This document shows positions 35,201 to 42,097 of a stretch of 64,000 nucleotides of DNA, piece after piece (position 1 is the stretch's first letter; each line of letters opens with the position of its first letter). The notes below the pieces were generated by a model. That model was not told the DNA's origin. It saw only the letters and a program-made list of their open reading frames with translations, and searched no databases. This DNA comes from an uncultured Clostridia bacterium. Its GTDB lineage: Bacteria > Bacillota > Clostridia > Christensenellales > UBA1242. The position numbers and the translations under genes are program-made. The DNA is taken from positions 1 to 64,000 of the forward strand of contig CALWDZ010000001.1 in NCBI GenBank assembly GCA_944376845.1, written 5' to 3'.

Positions 35201-37638
35201 CTTACATCGTTACCGCCAAGGGTATAAGCTGTTTGTATATTATTTATATAGCCATTTTCGCTTTGAATATTTGATGTTACTAAAATTCTATTATCTGCAC
35301 TTGATTGATAACTTCCATCTTCAGCCAAATTTATATTAAAGTCAAAAACTTCAGCAGAGCCATCATATACTTCAATACATTCAAATTGTTGTCCGTCATT
35401 GTATGTTGAAATTCTATACTCGCGTGGAGATAAAAACGCATCATTATCGTAGACTACAAAAAGTTCAATTCTTCTTTCACTTACATTGCTTGGAAGTGAA
35501 CCTATATCCATTGAGAAAACAAACTCCGTTCCGTTCTGTTGTTCTGTGCTTGAAGTGCTATAAATAAGTGAAGTTTCTGAGCCTGAATCTGCAATTTTTG
35601 CAACAATATAGATATCCCCACTAAGCACTGCATTTCTGAAAATCAGTTGTTCATTTGTCTGTTCACTCTGTCCTGCAGACGCTGGCAACGAATAGCCTAT
35701 AACAACCTCAAAAGGAGTAGTCGTGTTTTGAACATATGCTATATCATTTGTTGCATCGTTTATAATAAGTTCGTCATTTTCAAGAACTGTTTGAATGTTG
35801 GTTGTTAAACCATACAAAGTTTTATCAACATAAACTTCTAGTGTCGATATTGCATTTAATGAATCTTGACTGTATCTTTGGATTATATACCTACCCTGTT
35901 CATCAAGTTTTGGATTAGCTTGATAATCAGTTTGTATTGTCATAAAGACAACATCAAATGTTCTGCCATAAGCCTGCGTTGTGCGAGGTTGAATAATGCC
36001 ATCTTCAATTTCATACAAACTAACAATTTGAGAACCAAGTTGATAGTCTACCGCCTCACCTGTTGTGACAATCAAATCATCTACATTGAGTTCTCTTGAT
36101 GCAACTACAAAATATGCACGCCTTTGATATAGGTTTGCACTTGGAACAACAGCCAAAGACCTAACATCGAGGCTGTTTAAATCTGGTTTTTCACCGTCAA
36201 TAATAGTTAGTGTTTGATTTGTCGTAGACCAATAAATTGAACTATCTTGCACAGCATTTGTTGAGAAATTGACCGTTATAGGATCAACATCATCTGCTGT
36301 TTCACCAAAATACCTTACTTCTATACATAGGCTGTTTGAATCTACATCACTCGTAACTGCAAATTGCCAAAAATATTCATCTATGCTTTGAGTTATGTAT
36401 GGGAAATAATATGTATATGTTTCGCCGTCAACAACCACCTGCCTAGTTTCGCCATGCCCATAACTTGGAATTGTAACAACATTGTATGCACTATTTTCAT
36501 TGTTTACAGCATCATAGTATGTGTTGCCGACTCTATACAAAAACCTTATTGCAACACTTGATAATTCATGTTGAAGGGATATTGATTGGTCCAAACTTGA
36601 ATACAAACGAATACCAAGGTTTGACTTAGAAGATGTTTGTGCAATGTTTGAATTGTTTGCATAAAGAGTAAACAATGTATCTACATCTACATTACCCATT
36701 CCACCATCAAGACGCATACTATCAACTTCTACTTCTACAATCTCTATTGTTTTATTTGACTTATATGCTTGGTGTTCTTGGCCAGTGGTGTCTGATGACA
36801 TTTGTTCAAGTCTTGCGAGTACAGCCGAATATCTTGCATCTTCATCAAGATTTTGATAGCCAAGAAGTACCCTTTCCTCAATAGGAGTTGAAGCAAAAAC
36901 ATAACCAACAATTGTACTTGTGCCTATACGGTTTGTAGCGAAAACATTTGTATGACCTTGTTGTGTGATATTTTCGTCAGTGCCGAATGCTGTCATAAAA
37001 TATGTATTTTTGTATACTACTTCTCCACCATCTGAACCATCGTGGCTATATTGATATGCACTTCGTGCTGGATAAAATTTTAAACTTGCATTTATAGATG
37101 AACCAACAGCAAAAATGTCACTATTGTCATCTTGTGCACTAACACGTGTTTCAAGTTCAACTCTATAAACTGGGACATCAACATTTACATTTGCACTAAT
37201 TGAATTTATCTGCTGATTTTGTGAAGTTGCGGTAATTATACTGTGACCACCGGTTATCCATTCTTCTCCATTACATTCATCGTCATGTGCCGTTGTTTCG
37301 AGATAAACATCAAATGGTACGCCAATGGTTGCTGTTTGTGGTATAGAAATTACTCCATCAGAAATGCGTACACTGCCATCAGAAGCTGTGATAATGTTAC
37401 CATTTTGCAAACTTAAAGTTAGTGTGGTTTCTGAAACATCTTGCGTTGTTGTGGAAATAGTGATAGTAAAATCATCATCAACATTGTACTCCGCTTGGTC
37501 AAATGCCAAATCTTGAGGCATAACCTGTGGCGTACTAAAATAGCCCGCTATTGCCAAAATTCCTACGCCAATTCCGCACGCACCAATAAAGACAGCGAGT
37601 GAAATTGCAAATACTTTTAAAAATGTAGTAAATTTCAT
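26230..37638 (-). CDS. Giant membrane-anchored surface protein, 3802 aa
   Basis: I do not recognise the family. One hydrophobic segment (about 5-35, from KFTTFLKV through AIAGYF) follows the start and probably anchors the protein with the chain outside. An IGAC stretch resembles a lipobox, but hydrophobic residues continue past the Cys. The rest is thousands of residues rich in Ser, Thr, Asn and Asp, with very few Cys, alternating in a pattern that suggests stacked beta-sandwich domains. One unit (about 870-915) looks Big-like. No LPxTG, SLH or GLUG motif is seen. ATG 37638 has a GGAGA site and a near-consensus promoter, so the gene is actively expressed. A role in adhesion or as a surface scaffold is inferred. 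Confidence 0.85.
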   Translation of the reverse strand: MKFTTFLKVFAISLAVFIGACGIGVGILAIAGYFSTPQVMPQDLAFDQAEYNVDDDFTITISTTTQDVSETTLTLSLQNGNIITASDGSVRISDGVISIPQTATIGVPFDVYLETTAHDDECNGEEWITGGHSIITATSQNQQINSISANVNVDVPVYRVELETRVSAQDDNSDIFAVGSSINASLKFYPARSAYQYSHDGSDGGEVVYKNTYFMTAFGTDENITQQGHTNVFATNRIGTSTIVGYVFASTPIEERVLLGYQNLDEDARYSAVLARLEQMSSDTTGQEHQAYKSNKTIEIVEVEVDSMRLDGGMGNVDVDTLFTLYANNSNIAQTSSKSNLGIRLYSSLDQSISLQHELSSVAIRFLYRVGNTYYDAVNNENSAYNVVTIPSYGHGETRQVVVDGETYTYYFPYITQSIDEYFWQFAVTSDVDSNSLCIEVRYFGETADDVDPITVNFSTNAVQDSSIYWSTTNQTLTIIDGEKPDLNSLDVRSLAVVPSANLYQRRAYFVVASRELNVDDLIVTTGEAVDYQLGSQIVSLYEIEDGIIQPRTTQAYGRTFDVVFMTIQTDYQANPKLDEQGRYIIQRYSQDSLNAISTLEVYVDKTLYGLTTNIQTVLENDELIINDATNDIAYVQNTTTPFEVVIGYSLPASAGQSEQTNEQLIFRNAVLSGDIYIVAKIADSGSETSLIYSTSSTEQQNGTEFVFSMDIGSLPSNVSERRIELFVVYDNDAFLSPREYRISTYNDGQQFECIEVYDGSAEVFDFNINLAEDGSYQSSADNRILVTSNIQSENGYINNIQTAYTLGGNDVSQYLFENDGQNIDYSSLAVVLQDKYGNTPISSDYTLESSNTSILTVANGTFTFNGTGDVEVYLRDSDGVIQDTLYFSCQQNGYVSKVDRLVESVIGTVATKNTTTVFDSGVSGSNYTFPQISIPLVGYSGSTINLKSTNAGVLNLITYTYTYNNGEGFLTSLANFSLVDEQDMETLEGYIDFVGTATNLSSLQILRDFGRSYSLQLRVTVPVLGISQIIVLDISQNVYLSVDSYGNDYTDEPISSVGNVTYLGAYSDSLYQVRIQLNYIVGTGSDDFSLDNSQYSLYLYEYDEEGQQIGNRIALGTDSTNSSAYIANFTASDGSPVTGNAVGRGDGAVQSYIYNANIVFKSSTENNGYRRVMLALEKNNEQNTTIDTVGSLYLYINPNVRAKQNSNEILLNVANGNVNNNNYYGQAVILGEDQQSPLNIARVAGDFAIDYAQVGFRFVNEGDSTRFYITRNGTENEFILYSLANITGSTTLSLVMAYNGVDVLTSDGETYEINFTLRPNITKNPDSTMWVLYKGEYYLKLVNGETYTFDTILDAFVIVDDGSTTITKKLEIESTNNIVVQGQNIQIQGVNNNIIDSEIGILTLSNEDSIEFNILLLPFDIPYVIYPNALDIEYDLYNLLDIDYIVDEGLYYTLEGAGLEGTDILIETDEEITDGVYGIRYISGMQLSVRNLDESDRNIYAYFEGTNLITQPVGRDTFIIVEARLNLASDSLVIPYLIQIKKVLDIHIYYPYTTAFSQNTNLSGSALYGNVQDITFDMEYLSFAENGTASVDLLEKFDDLIPNSTNGTQRVVIGRISDGTFIEMEENLPSLTLTFTISEVAYYYYGWQTAANPGQYASISSGIHGNSVININRGGAQYVRVKVQMTTQNGLEAYYYISVGEIPTLNFTERTSGGVYSPDIQDISLEDVANGEPIGNGKYNLTMSIGSSSSTTNANDLLSYHIVPTGNEGQSAWIDYDTMTLYAEDTTENWNTQFVFYTKYGVLDVVNLYISSNYDIGLIEPNDSNLTYNARYGVYEIDSGNIIDINSTFQIIKNDEESIFTTFDDITVEIVTSIDNSIIAAQEIEGEDIIKVGLVTQDTDVNISIVFRFIDNGEQVTYNFSMTLRIHSTLSVGTAPNGQLITQDNMYPISDIVSDISAGKRNNLDILSALFEFSGSSDFDTWYANLTNNGLGSLTVELITQNVYGDFSGNVIAENGHYVIALDASEVASITNLSFRVSYYNTLTDGDETLVMTSYFNFTLEPNFLIVTNYPTPNVDVVVVAESYWFDTTENAQNIISLVDTADLADVERVVVQDLNDQGHQSNIYVQVGLGSEYIYVDNAQVGINYYSLDTEFEIRQDVASISDGTSLQFGLYYKIDGENGEDYIPVGVYNVVVFLGTVYELHGYNYNSSISTNSSNNLENIYIGTNDDILTKIRLTLTVPEDADLSTTKYLSVDSINGVNAESSLITIAEGMQGDEISVFVTLLNLNVGDMNAFVSSEAGVIFSVYALGTYGEYIGSTLTNEEGASVVEEILVSFESRIQLSYRTVTSFDSQGGSATTSTQNIEFFKQYALLSGTNCTLQNEDITQGSIISKSIRINSRNGNSVTDGIQIGTYYVNYDFDIEFEKTEVSLTAGQNTSVLHNGTSANSNYLSLLNMKRRSNGEYYTPEDFSSDSLQLSIDSDSITYTATDSQYQTLVNRYTGYLRNTPTTSGEGAGEYTYDFNFMAMGSPRETSVTVSLVLTVTYSNSITEEIPLTFIVSHDYTNETLRNSDGTTNSEINRNNIRDYNFTSYLNFAIWGSETPTDNFIFIEHTNETQNQTGNVAPMFDVSYDQGSEYVLKRSQTSTSYDLAFRFIDSTFGDKNVDIVLTDAYGYTIRYYVTIVAQYNIVFNTGSITTFERDSIGIVDQGSAATDYDHTVTVAFTKRDTSLQDYSLTNFNNWSATFTYENGSEQYELTSRSDQYYFDIDFIGSEKFNGSNSITGTLSLSATSNDGEISIDIPMTIRERYSLVSSDTPYVRDGVAFSLLDVIDVVDNSQNYIVGERTIEDSYTIYLDYAITDENDQQISLSDVANVLSIRIRAYNIQTNQAVYATVPIDSESKYLSIADLFGYSDISNYQFRVGYMLTTYKYDDDHNISEEGITVQQHDFSYKSGNSTLTYDISYETSSGHIGASTEVEFENSYYDGEGEFPLTWPKYTLQINKCYIIEDQTLTIGMRQVDNNSQITVHFVNQENSDDRRQVSLSANTNSMVSYSLRELGVIDTLRGEKVTLLTNSEKTIIEGLSVTQWANLKGISFEDSSSEDGDTVQNDYNMTKYIEEPNPTFETSTDGLNIEYVEDLLTVNVNYAYENGVAQKTREDFEADVWITLKFIDVDSTLAYGSGQSRSAELPSNYVEGEDILVSDWAGTTYRPFELVAGYTTATSFVSGDDTTLSGNSDYLKFAINTVSAGSQYVSIDPDTGTIILLGGFDVDTNYILIDVYCKYGQGGNTGEKLIDTVRVHFVDPTENQNLRITANTSRLPKVTSETENVAFYVLASDILQMITISSDSSSWTGQEILDTFGVEIGLYTSRSLNADGTYEYDWITNPGDMQNLKENPRIIIQNNVTSANLIVLLTRSGVNYDELILSNIQFVDSRYTANSMVSSSNYQYQGNVSKSDIFNLLFDSIAVRNIYGNIDRGNAIFNLSETDLDNPYEALSDSNNVNYREVSSQGIVTTIEYTIGENLNESNSIVYGKITVDVYSSVDTISGSKIVDLTPGNALNDVINSNLIDFSALPIYGYDTEQIETGQNEEGDIIYSTQYFIYIPMRELGITTLEDIDEIKLHKNGSNTEISGFDFDMDANGIKIIFAQGNISNTHFNDILILTLINNGDTAGVGSASYNYTFFFKEEIVTKSETTGTAVTEILNNETEISKYTDIFTLLTYINGVDASDIYVRLSENNQYVSLVNDDGDYSLLLLNSASSQSEITVTVEFYITIFDFNSRSSKDIVLYSNTITINVTQQQGE

Positions 37639-37697
37639 AATTTTTTCTCCACTTAGCAACCGACTTTAATTTATTATTTACATTATTAGTCAAAATA

Positions 37698-37726
37698 ATT
37701 ATATAGTTTACGCCTGTTTAAGTCAA
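37698..37726 (-). promoter_or_regulatory. Promoter of the 3802-aa giant gene
   Basis: Minus-strand TTGACT (37721-37726), a 17-base spacer, perfect TATAAT (37698-37703). The leader would be about 50 bases. Confidence 0.85.
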
Positions 37727-37783
37727 ACAATTTAAAATTCATTTTAAATATTTTTTATTTCGCCAAAATATTTTATCATTTTC

Positions 37784-37868
37784 AAAAATTATTTTTTTTA
37801 AAAAAATAAAAAAAATTATTAAATTTATTTAATAAAAATTTTTTTATTTAAAATTTTATTAAATTTTT
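37784..37868. other. 85-bp tract with no G or C
   Basis: Every base from 37784 to 37868 is A or T, with short A and T runs and partial inverted repeats. Such DNA is flexible or easily melted. It lies between the two divergent promoters. Confidence 0.9.
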
Positions 37869-37986
37869 CTATTTTTATTTAATTTTAAAATACACGAATT
37901 ATTTTTTTAAAAGCAAATTAACAAAATTGTCAATTTGATAAATGCCAACTGTATATCGCTACTAAGAAATTTTTAGAATACTAATA

Positions 37987-38015
37987 TTGACAAAAAGATA
38001 TTATAAGAGTATACT
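37987..38015 (+). promoter_or_regulatory. Promoter of the 813-aa protein gene
   Basis: TTGACA (37987-37992), a 17-base spacer, TATACT (38010-38015), with AGGAGG at 38033-38038. Confidence 0.9.
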
Positions 38016-38045
38016 ACAAGTAAGAATATTATAGGAGGATTAACT

Positions 38046-40487
38046 ATGCCTGATTTTAAAAATGGATTTAGTATTGATATTAAATATGATGGACGCACTG
38101 AAAAACAAAATTTCAGTATGGCAAAGGGTGACGATGCCCTTTGTCTTTATGAACAAAACTCAGACAATGCCGTTATGATGTTGGAACCGCAAAAACGCGA
38201 ATTCACAATAGATAATTCAACTCATAGATTTGATGCCATATCGAAAGAAAGTATTATAATTTTAAAAAATGTTTCAAATATACAAATCCAATACAATACT
38301 GACTTTACCATCACCGCCGACACAGAAAATGGAAAAAGAACATTTAGAATTTCGCACCATGAAGTCAGCGTTAAAATTGGCACAAGTTTTGAGCCTGTTG
38401 CCACGTTTAACAAGCCACTTGATGTAACTTTGCCAGAAAGTTTACCAGCACAAATATCTAATGGCAATATAAAAATGAACTCTTTTCCTGCCCAAATGAC
38501 AAATATGCTTGTAAATGATTATAATTATCAAACACTTACACTTAAAAATGGTTTGACTGTGCTTAAATCACCTGATGGTGAAATTTTTTATCAAGATGGC
38601 ACAAAATTATCAACATCTAGTATCGCTGACATCGTACAGGCACCTAGTGGTTTAGTGCTTAGATTTTTGCCTATGACCGAAATGTCAAAAATGGAAGAAA
38701 ATAGAGTCAGAAAAGGCATAAGAATATCAGAAGAAGATGCTATAGCATTTAGCGAATTTGTTAATCAACCTTTAGACTTAAACGGCATTCCTACCCTTGC
38801 ATCAGATGCTTCATACACAAGACTCACCAAATCTTCTCCCGCTTATCGTATCGGTAAAGAAGAAGCAGAAACACAAACAGAAGCACAAGCAGAAACACAA
38901 ACAGAAGCACAAGCAGAAGCACAAACAGAAGCACAAACAGAAGCACAGGATCAGTCTAGCGATATAGGAAATTATCAATATACAACAAATCCAAGCGATA
39001 ATAATCTAACTAGTGAATATTTTACAGTAAACACAACACCTTGGGACGACATTCAATACACCCCTGATCTTGGCATAAATGCCAATAGAAACCCAAATGA
39101 AGATTCAACAGAAAATACTACAACTACTGATGAAACACAAAAAGATGATGCCACTGAACAACCTGTAAATAATACCGAAGAAACTACTGAAAATACTGAA
39201 AATACTGAAAAAAACAATCCTGAAAATCCTGATGGCGATTCTGGCGATGGTAATGAAGGTTCAACACCTACACAAACAGAGCAACCAAAACCAGAAACAA
39301 ATCCAAATAATTCTGGCGATATCCCTGGTTTTACCGCAGGTGGCGGAAAACCTAATGAAAAAGGAAATATCCCTACCTCTCCACAAAATAACAACGGGAA
39401 AAAAGACGAAAGCAACAGTAATCAAGAAGATGAAAATAAAAAGAAGGACAAAGATAATAAAGACAAAGTTAACGAAAAAAAGTCTGCTGCAATTCAAAAA
39501 GGAATAAGAATAATACTATTGATTGTAGCTGCAAACTTATTTATGGCTGCATTTATGCTAGCAAATCCATTATTGGCACTCCTTGCTACTATGTGCGTAG
39601 CGGGCATGGCAACATCTCTAGCTGTTCAATCGTTACTCCGTCCTGGAACTTTTAGTTCAATGTTCAGCATCGGGAAAGATATAAAAGATTGGTGGAATGC
39701 AAAGGAGGCAATTAAAGAACTAACACCTCATCAAAAAAACACTTTGAAAAAATATCAAGAAAAAGTTGCGAAGGGCAAACCACTTAGTAGGTTTAAGTGG
39801 CTTGAAAAACACAAACAGAAAAAATTAGAACGCCTTTATACCCGTGCAAATGAAAATCTTTCAAATGCTGAATATAAAGCAAAATTAAAAGCAGAAAGAG
39901 TAATGGAAAAATCAATTCAAGAATTGCCTTCGTTCCATAGATTAAATGACCTTAAAGCGGCAGCCGAACAACAAAATGAAGAATTTAATACAAGTAAAGA
40001 TAATGCTATTACAAGACTTAAACAAGAGATTGCTGCTCGAGAAAAATTTTTAGAAGTTGAACAAGGCAAACTTTCGGAAGACCTAAAGAACATGATTCAA
40101 CAAGATATAAATACATTAAAAGAATATGGAAATAACCTTGATAAATTTGAAAATCCAGTTTATCAATCAAACAAAGACACTCTCGACAAAACAGAAAAAG
40201 AGTTAAGAGATGATATAGCAAAAAGACAAGAAGCCGGACAAAAACCAAATCTTTGGTTAGAACATGAACCCGAAATTGACAAGAGTGAATATAGTGAAAT
40301 TATTAAAAATAACGGGTTTGAGAAACCTGAACTCAATCTTAATATTGAACAATTAAAAGCAATAGAAGAAGAAATCTCAAAACGAGAGGAAGAAAAACAA
40401 GCAGAAAAAGACACAAAGGCGAAGGAAAAGAAAGAAGAAACTATAAAAACAGATGACGGGTCTACCCTTACTCAAACAAAAATTTAA
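38046..40487 (+). CDS. Tripartite membrane protein, 813 aa, unknown
   Basis: I do not recognise it. Residues 1-270 form a beta-rich N-terminal part with no signal peptide. Residues 272-300 are seven near-identical 4-residue units rich in Glu, Ala, Gln and Thr. Residues 300-478 are a low-complexity Pro/Asn/Glu/Thr/Asp linker. A hydrophobic region at about 485-530 has two likely membrane spans. Residues 540-813 are charged helix with coiled-coil character, rich in Lys and Glu. The promoter and AGGAGG site are strong. It faces the giant gene across a shared intergenic region. A link to surface-protein assembly is speculative. Confidence 0.75.
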   Translation: MPDFKNGFSIDIKYDGRTEKQNFSMAKGDDALCLYEQNSDNAVMMLEPQKREFTIDNSTHRFDAISKESIIILKNVSNIQIQYNTDFTITADTENGKRTFRISHHEVSVKIGTSFEPVATFNKPLDVTLPESLPAQISNGNIKMNSFPAQMTNMLVNDYNYQTLTLKNGLTVLKSPDGEIFYQDGTKLSTSSIADIVQAPSGLVLRFLPMTEMSKMEENRVRKGIRISEEDAIAFSEFVNQPLDLNGIPTLASDASYTRLTKSSPAYRIGKEEAETQTEAQAETQTEAQAEAQTEAQTEAQDQSSDIGNYQYTTNPSDNNLTSEYFTVNTTPWDDIQYTPDLGINANRNPNEDSTENTTTTDETQKDDATEQPVNNTEETTENTENTEKNNPENPDGDSGDGNEGSTPTQTEQPKPETNPNNSGDIPGFTAGGGKPNEKGNIPTSPQNNNGKKDESNSNQEDENKKKDKDNKDKVNEKKSAAIQKGIRIILLIVAANLFMAAFMLANPLLALLATMCVAGMATSLAVQSLLRPGTFSSMFSIGKDIKDWWNAKEAIKELTPHQKNTLKKYQEKVAKGKPLSRFKWLEKHKQKKLERLYTRANENLSNAEYKAKLKAERVMEKSIQELPSFHRLNDLKAAAEQQNEEFNTSKDNAITRLKQEIAAREKFLEVEQGKLSEDLKNMIQQDINTLKEYGNNLDKFENPVYQSNKDTLDKTEKELRDDIAKRQEAGQKPNLWLEHEPEIDKSEYSEIIKNNGFEKPELNLNIEQLKAIEEEISKREEEKQAEKDTKAKEKKEETIKTDDGSTLTQTKI
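38862..38945 (+). repeat. Seven 12-bp tandem repeats inside the 813-aa gene
   Basis: Seven units of 12 bp of the type CAAACAGAAGCA, differing at two positions, encode alternating TEAQ-like tetrapeptides. Copy number changes would stay in frame, so length variation among strains is expected. Confidence 0.85.
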
Positions 40488-40489
40488 TT

Positions 40490-40526
40490 AAAAAATAAGA
40501 AGTGAACATCACTTCTTATTTTTTTT
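40490..40526. terminator. Bidirectional terminator overlapping the gmk-like stop
   Basis: Long arms around AAGTGA-ACA-TCACTT with A/T runs on both sides. It ends both the 813-aa gene and the kinase gene, and the kinase stop codon (40516-40518) lies inside the right arm. Confidence 0.85.
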
Positions 40527-41091
40527 CAAACCTTTTTTGTTCAATTTTTTCATGTTTTTTAATTATTGTTTCAATTTTTTTAAGGGTTTTATTTAAATTT
40601 AAATTTTCTATTACATAATCATAATTTTTAGCATAACTAAGTTCAAACTCCATTCTGGAAATTCTAAGGTCAATATCATGGTCACCACGTGCTTTAAGAC
40701 GTTTTATAAGTTCTTCTTTTGGTGCTGTTAAAAAAATGGATAATACTTCAACCTTATTTTTTAACGCACGCTTTAGATTTATTTGCCCTAGTACACCAAT
40801 ATCTTTTATATAATGATTTTGCCTTTTTTTAACTTCTTCTAGTGATGACTTTAAAACTCCATAAAAATTGTTATGAATTTCCTCATGTTCAAAAAGTTCA
40901 CCATTTTTTATTTTATTTTCAAAGTCCTCACGCGTAACATAGATATATGGACTATGCATATCCTCATCGGTGTGTCTTGGCATACGCGTTGTACATGTCT
41001 TCATGAGTTTTATATTTGGATTATCATTTAATATCTGCGTTATTATTGTATTTTTGCCAACGCCAGCAGAACCAGAAATAATTATCAGCAT
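40516..41091 (-). CDS. gmk: Guanylate-kinase-like protein, 191 aa
   Basis: Guanylate kinase phosphorylates GMP to GDP. The P-loop reads GSAGVGKNT (7-15), with Asn where Gly or Ser is usual. TTRMPR and YVTREDFENKIKNGELFEHEEIHNNFYG follow the family's GMP-binding pattern. At 191 aa it is slightly short. It is monocistronic, not beside rpoZ as gmk often is, and the changed P-loop leaves room for a paralog. Its own promoter lies upstream. Confidence 0.82.
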   Translation of the reverse strand: MLIIISGSAGVGKNTIITQILNDNPNIKLMKTCTTRMPRHTDEDMHSPYIYVTREDFENKIKNGELFEHEEIHNNFYGVLKSSLEEVKKRQNHYIKDIGVLGQINLKRALKNKVEVLSIFLTAPKEELIKRLKARGDHDIDLRISRMEFELSYAKNYDYVIENLNLNKTLKKIETIIKKHEKIEQKRFEKK

Positions 41092-41110
41092 ATTTACCTC
41101 ATCTTATGTG

Positions 41111-41139
41111 AGTATACAATAACAAAGCAGCATTGTCAA
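41111..41139 (-). promoter_or_regulatory. Promoter of the gmk-like gene
   Basis: Minus-strand TTGACA (41134-41139), a 17-base spacer, TATACT (41111-41116). Leader about 13 bases, with GAGG. Confidence 0.85.
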
Positions 41140-41147
41140 TAATATCT

Positions 41148-42032
41148 TTACACCACAGTGAAACTTGCTTTAACATTTTCACCGGTATCGGCGTCTTGAT
41201 AAGTTATCCAGTAGCCATACTCATTTTCTTTTGTACTGTCAAGTGGTAGCCATTCTGCAAACCCGCGAAGTTCTTTTGGCGGTGCATCAGTATAAAGACC
41301 TGGCACGCCATAACATATGTATTTTACTTGGTCATTTTCATAGATTAAACCCAAAACATAGTAATCATCGCTATCCTCATTTTCAATTTTTACCCATTTT
41401 GAAAATGGTATTATTTGTGATAAAAATTCTTCTTCACTATGCGAAGAAAACAAATTTGTTATATCTTCGCTTATACTATCATAAAAACTTTCACTTTTGT
41501 TTGAAGAAGTTTCATCATCACTAAAAAATGCATAGCGATATTTGCAAGTGGTACATTTATCTCCACACGCAGACATATTTTTATCTATTTCTTCTTCTAT
41601 CTTTTCTTGGTCTTCAAGTTCAATATGATTTTTATCAAGCACATCTTTGCACTCATCAAAAGTTGTTACATCTTGCATCTGCATAACCGCCTGAGCCAAA
41701 AATTCATCTGATATTTTTGTATTTTGAGTACAACCATGCAAAAGTGCTTTCGCCTCACCTTTGTAAATATTTACAACAGCACACGAAAATTCACCAAGTT
41801 CAAGTGGTGTAGGTGTGGCAAATGTGTATTTGAAATTGCCAACTCTTGTTAAACCAATCTTCACAACCCTATCACCCTCTTTTAAGCCAAGAGTCAAAAT
41901 TCCATTAGGCTCATCGTGGAAGTTATATAATTTTACTTGTCCTTCTGTATCGCCGTTATTTTTTTCCAAACTCATAACCGCTTTTTCATTACCACCATCA
42001 ACAGATGACAGCACCAAAGTTTTCTTTAACAT
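41148..42032 (-). CDS. Unknown protein with Cys cluster, 294 aa
   Basis: I do not recognise a named family, though its C-terminal stretch (CYGVPGLYTDAPP, then GFAEWLPLD and GYWITYQDADTG) recalls uncharacterised clostridial proteins. The N-terminal half is beta-rich. A CGDKCTTC cluster (Cys156, 160, 163) may bind metal. A Ser/Asp/Glu-rich linker of about 30 residues follows. There is no signal peptide. I start at ATG 42032, six bases after an AGGAG site; an ATG at 42038 abuts that site and is less likely. Confidence 0.75.
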   Translation of the reverse strand: MLKKTLVLSSVDGGNEKAVMSLEKNNGDTEGQVKLYNFHDEPNGILTLGLKEGDRVVKIGLTRVGNFKYTFATPTPLELGEFSCAVVNIYKGEAKALLHGCTQNTKISDEFLAQAVMQMQDVTTFDECKDVLDKNHIELEDQEKIEEEIDKNMSACGDKCTTCKYRYAFFSDDETSSNKSESFYDSISEDITNLFSSHSEEEFLSQIIPFSKWVKIENEDSDDYYVLGLIYENDQVKYICYGVPGLYTDAPPKELRGFAEWLPLDSTKENEYGYWITYQDADTGENVKASFTVV

Positions 42033-42054
42033 ATACATCTCCTAAAAAAAATTA

Positions 42055-42071
42055 CACTATATATTATAGTG
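42055..42071. promoter_or_regulatory. Near-palindrome over -10 of the Cys-cluster gene
   Basis: CACTATATATTATAGTG is nearly self-complementary and contains the minus-strand TATAAT hexamer. A repressor binding here would block transcription. No strong -35 is seen. Confidence 0.4.
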
Positions 42072-42097
42072 CAAAGTGTTTTTGTTGGTGATTATAT

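Larger units (their letters stand above)
37639..38045. other. Divergent intergenic region, no gene
   Basis: This 407-bp gap separates the giant gene (minus) from the 813-aa gene (plus). It holds a promoter for each and, between them, a strongly AT-rich stretch. I see no RNA gene or credible ORF in it. Confidence 0.8.
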
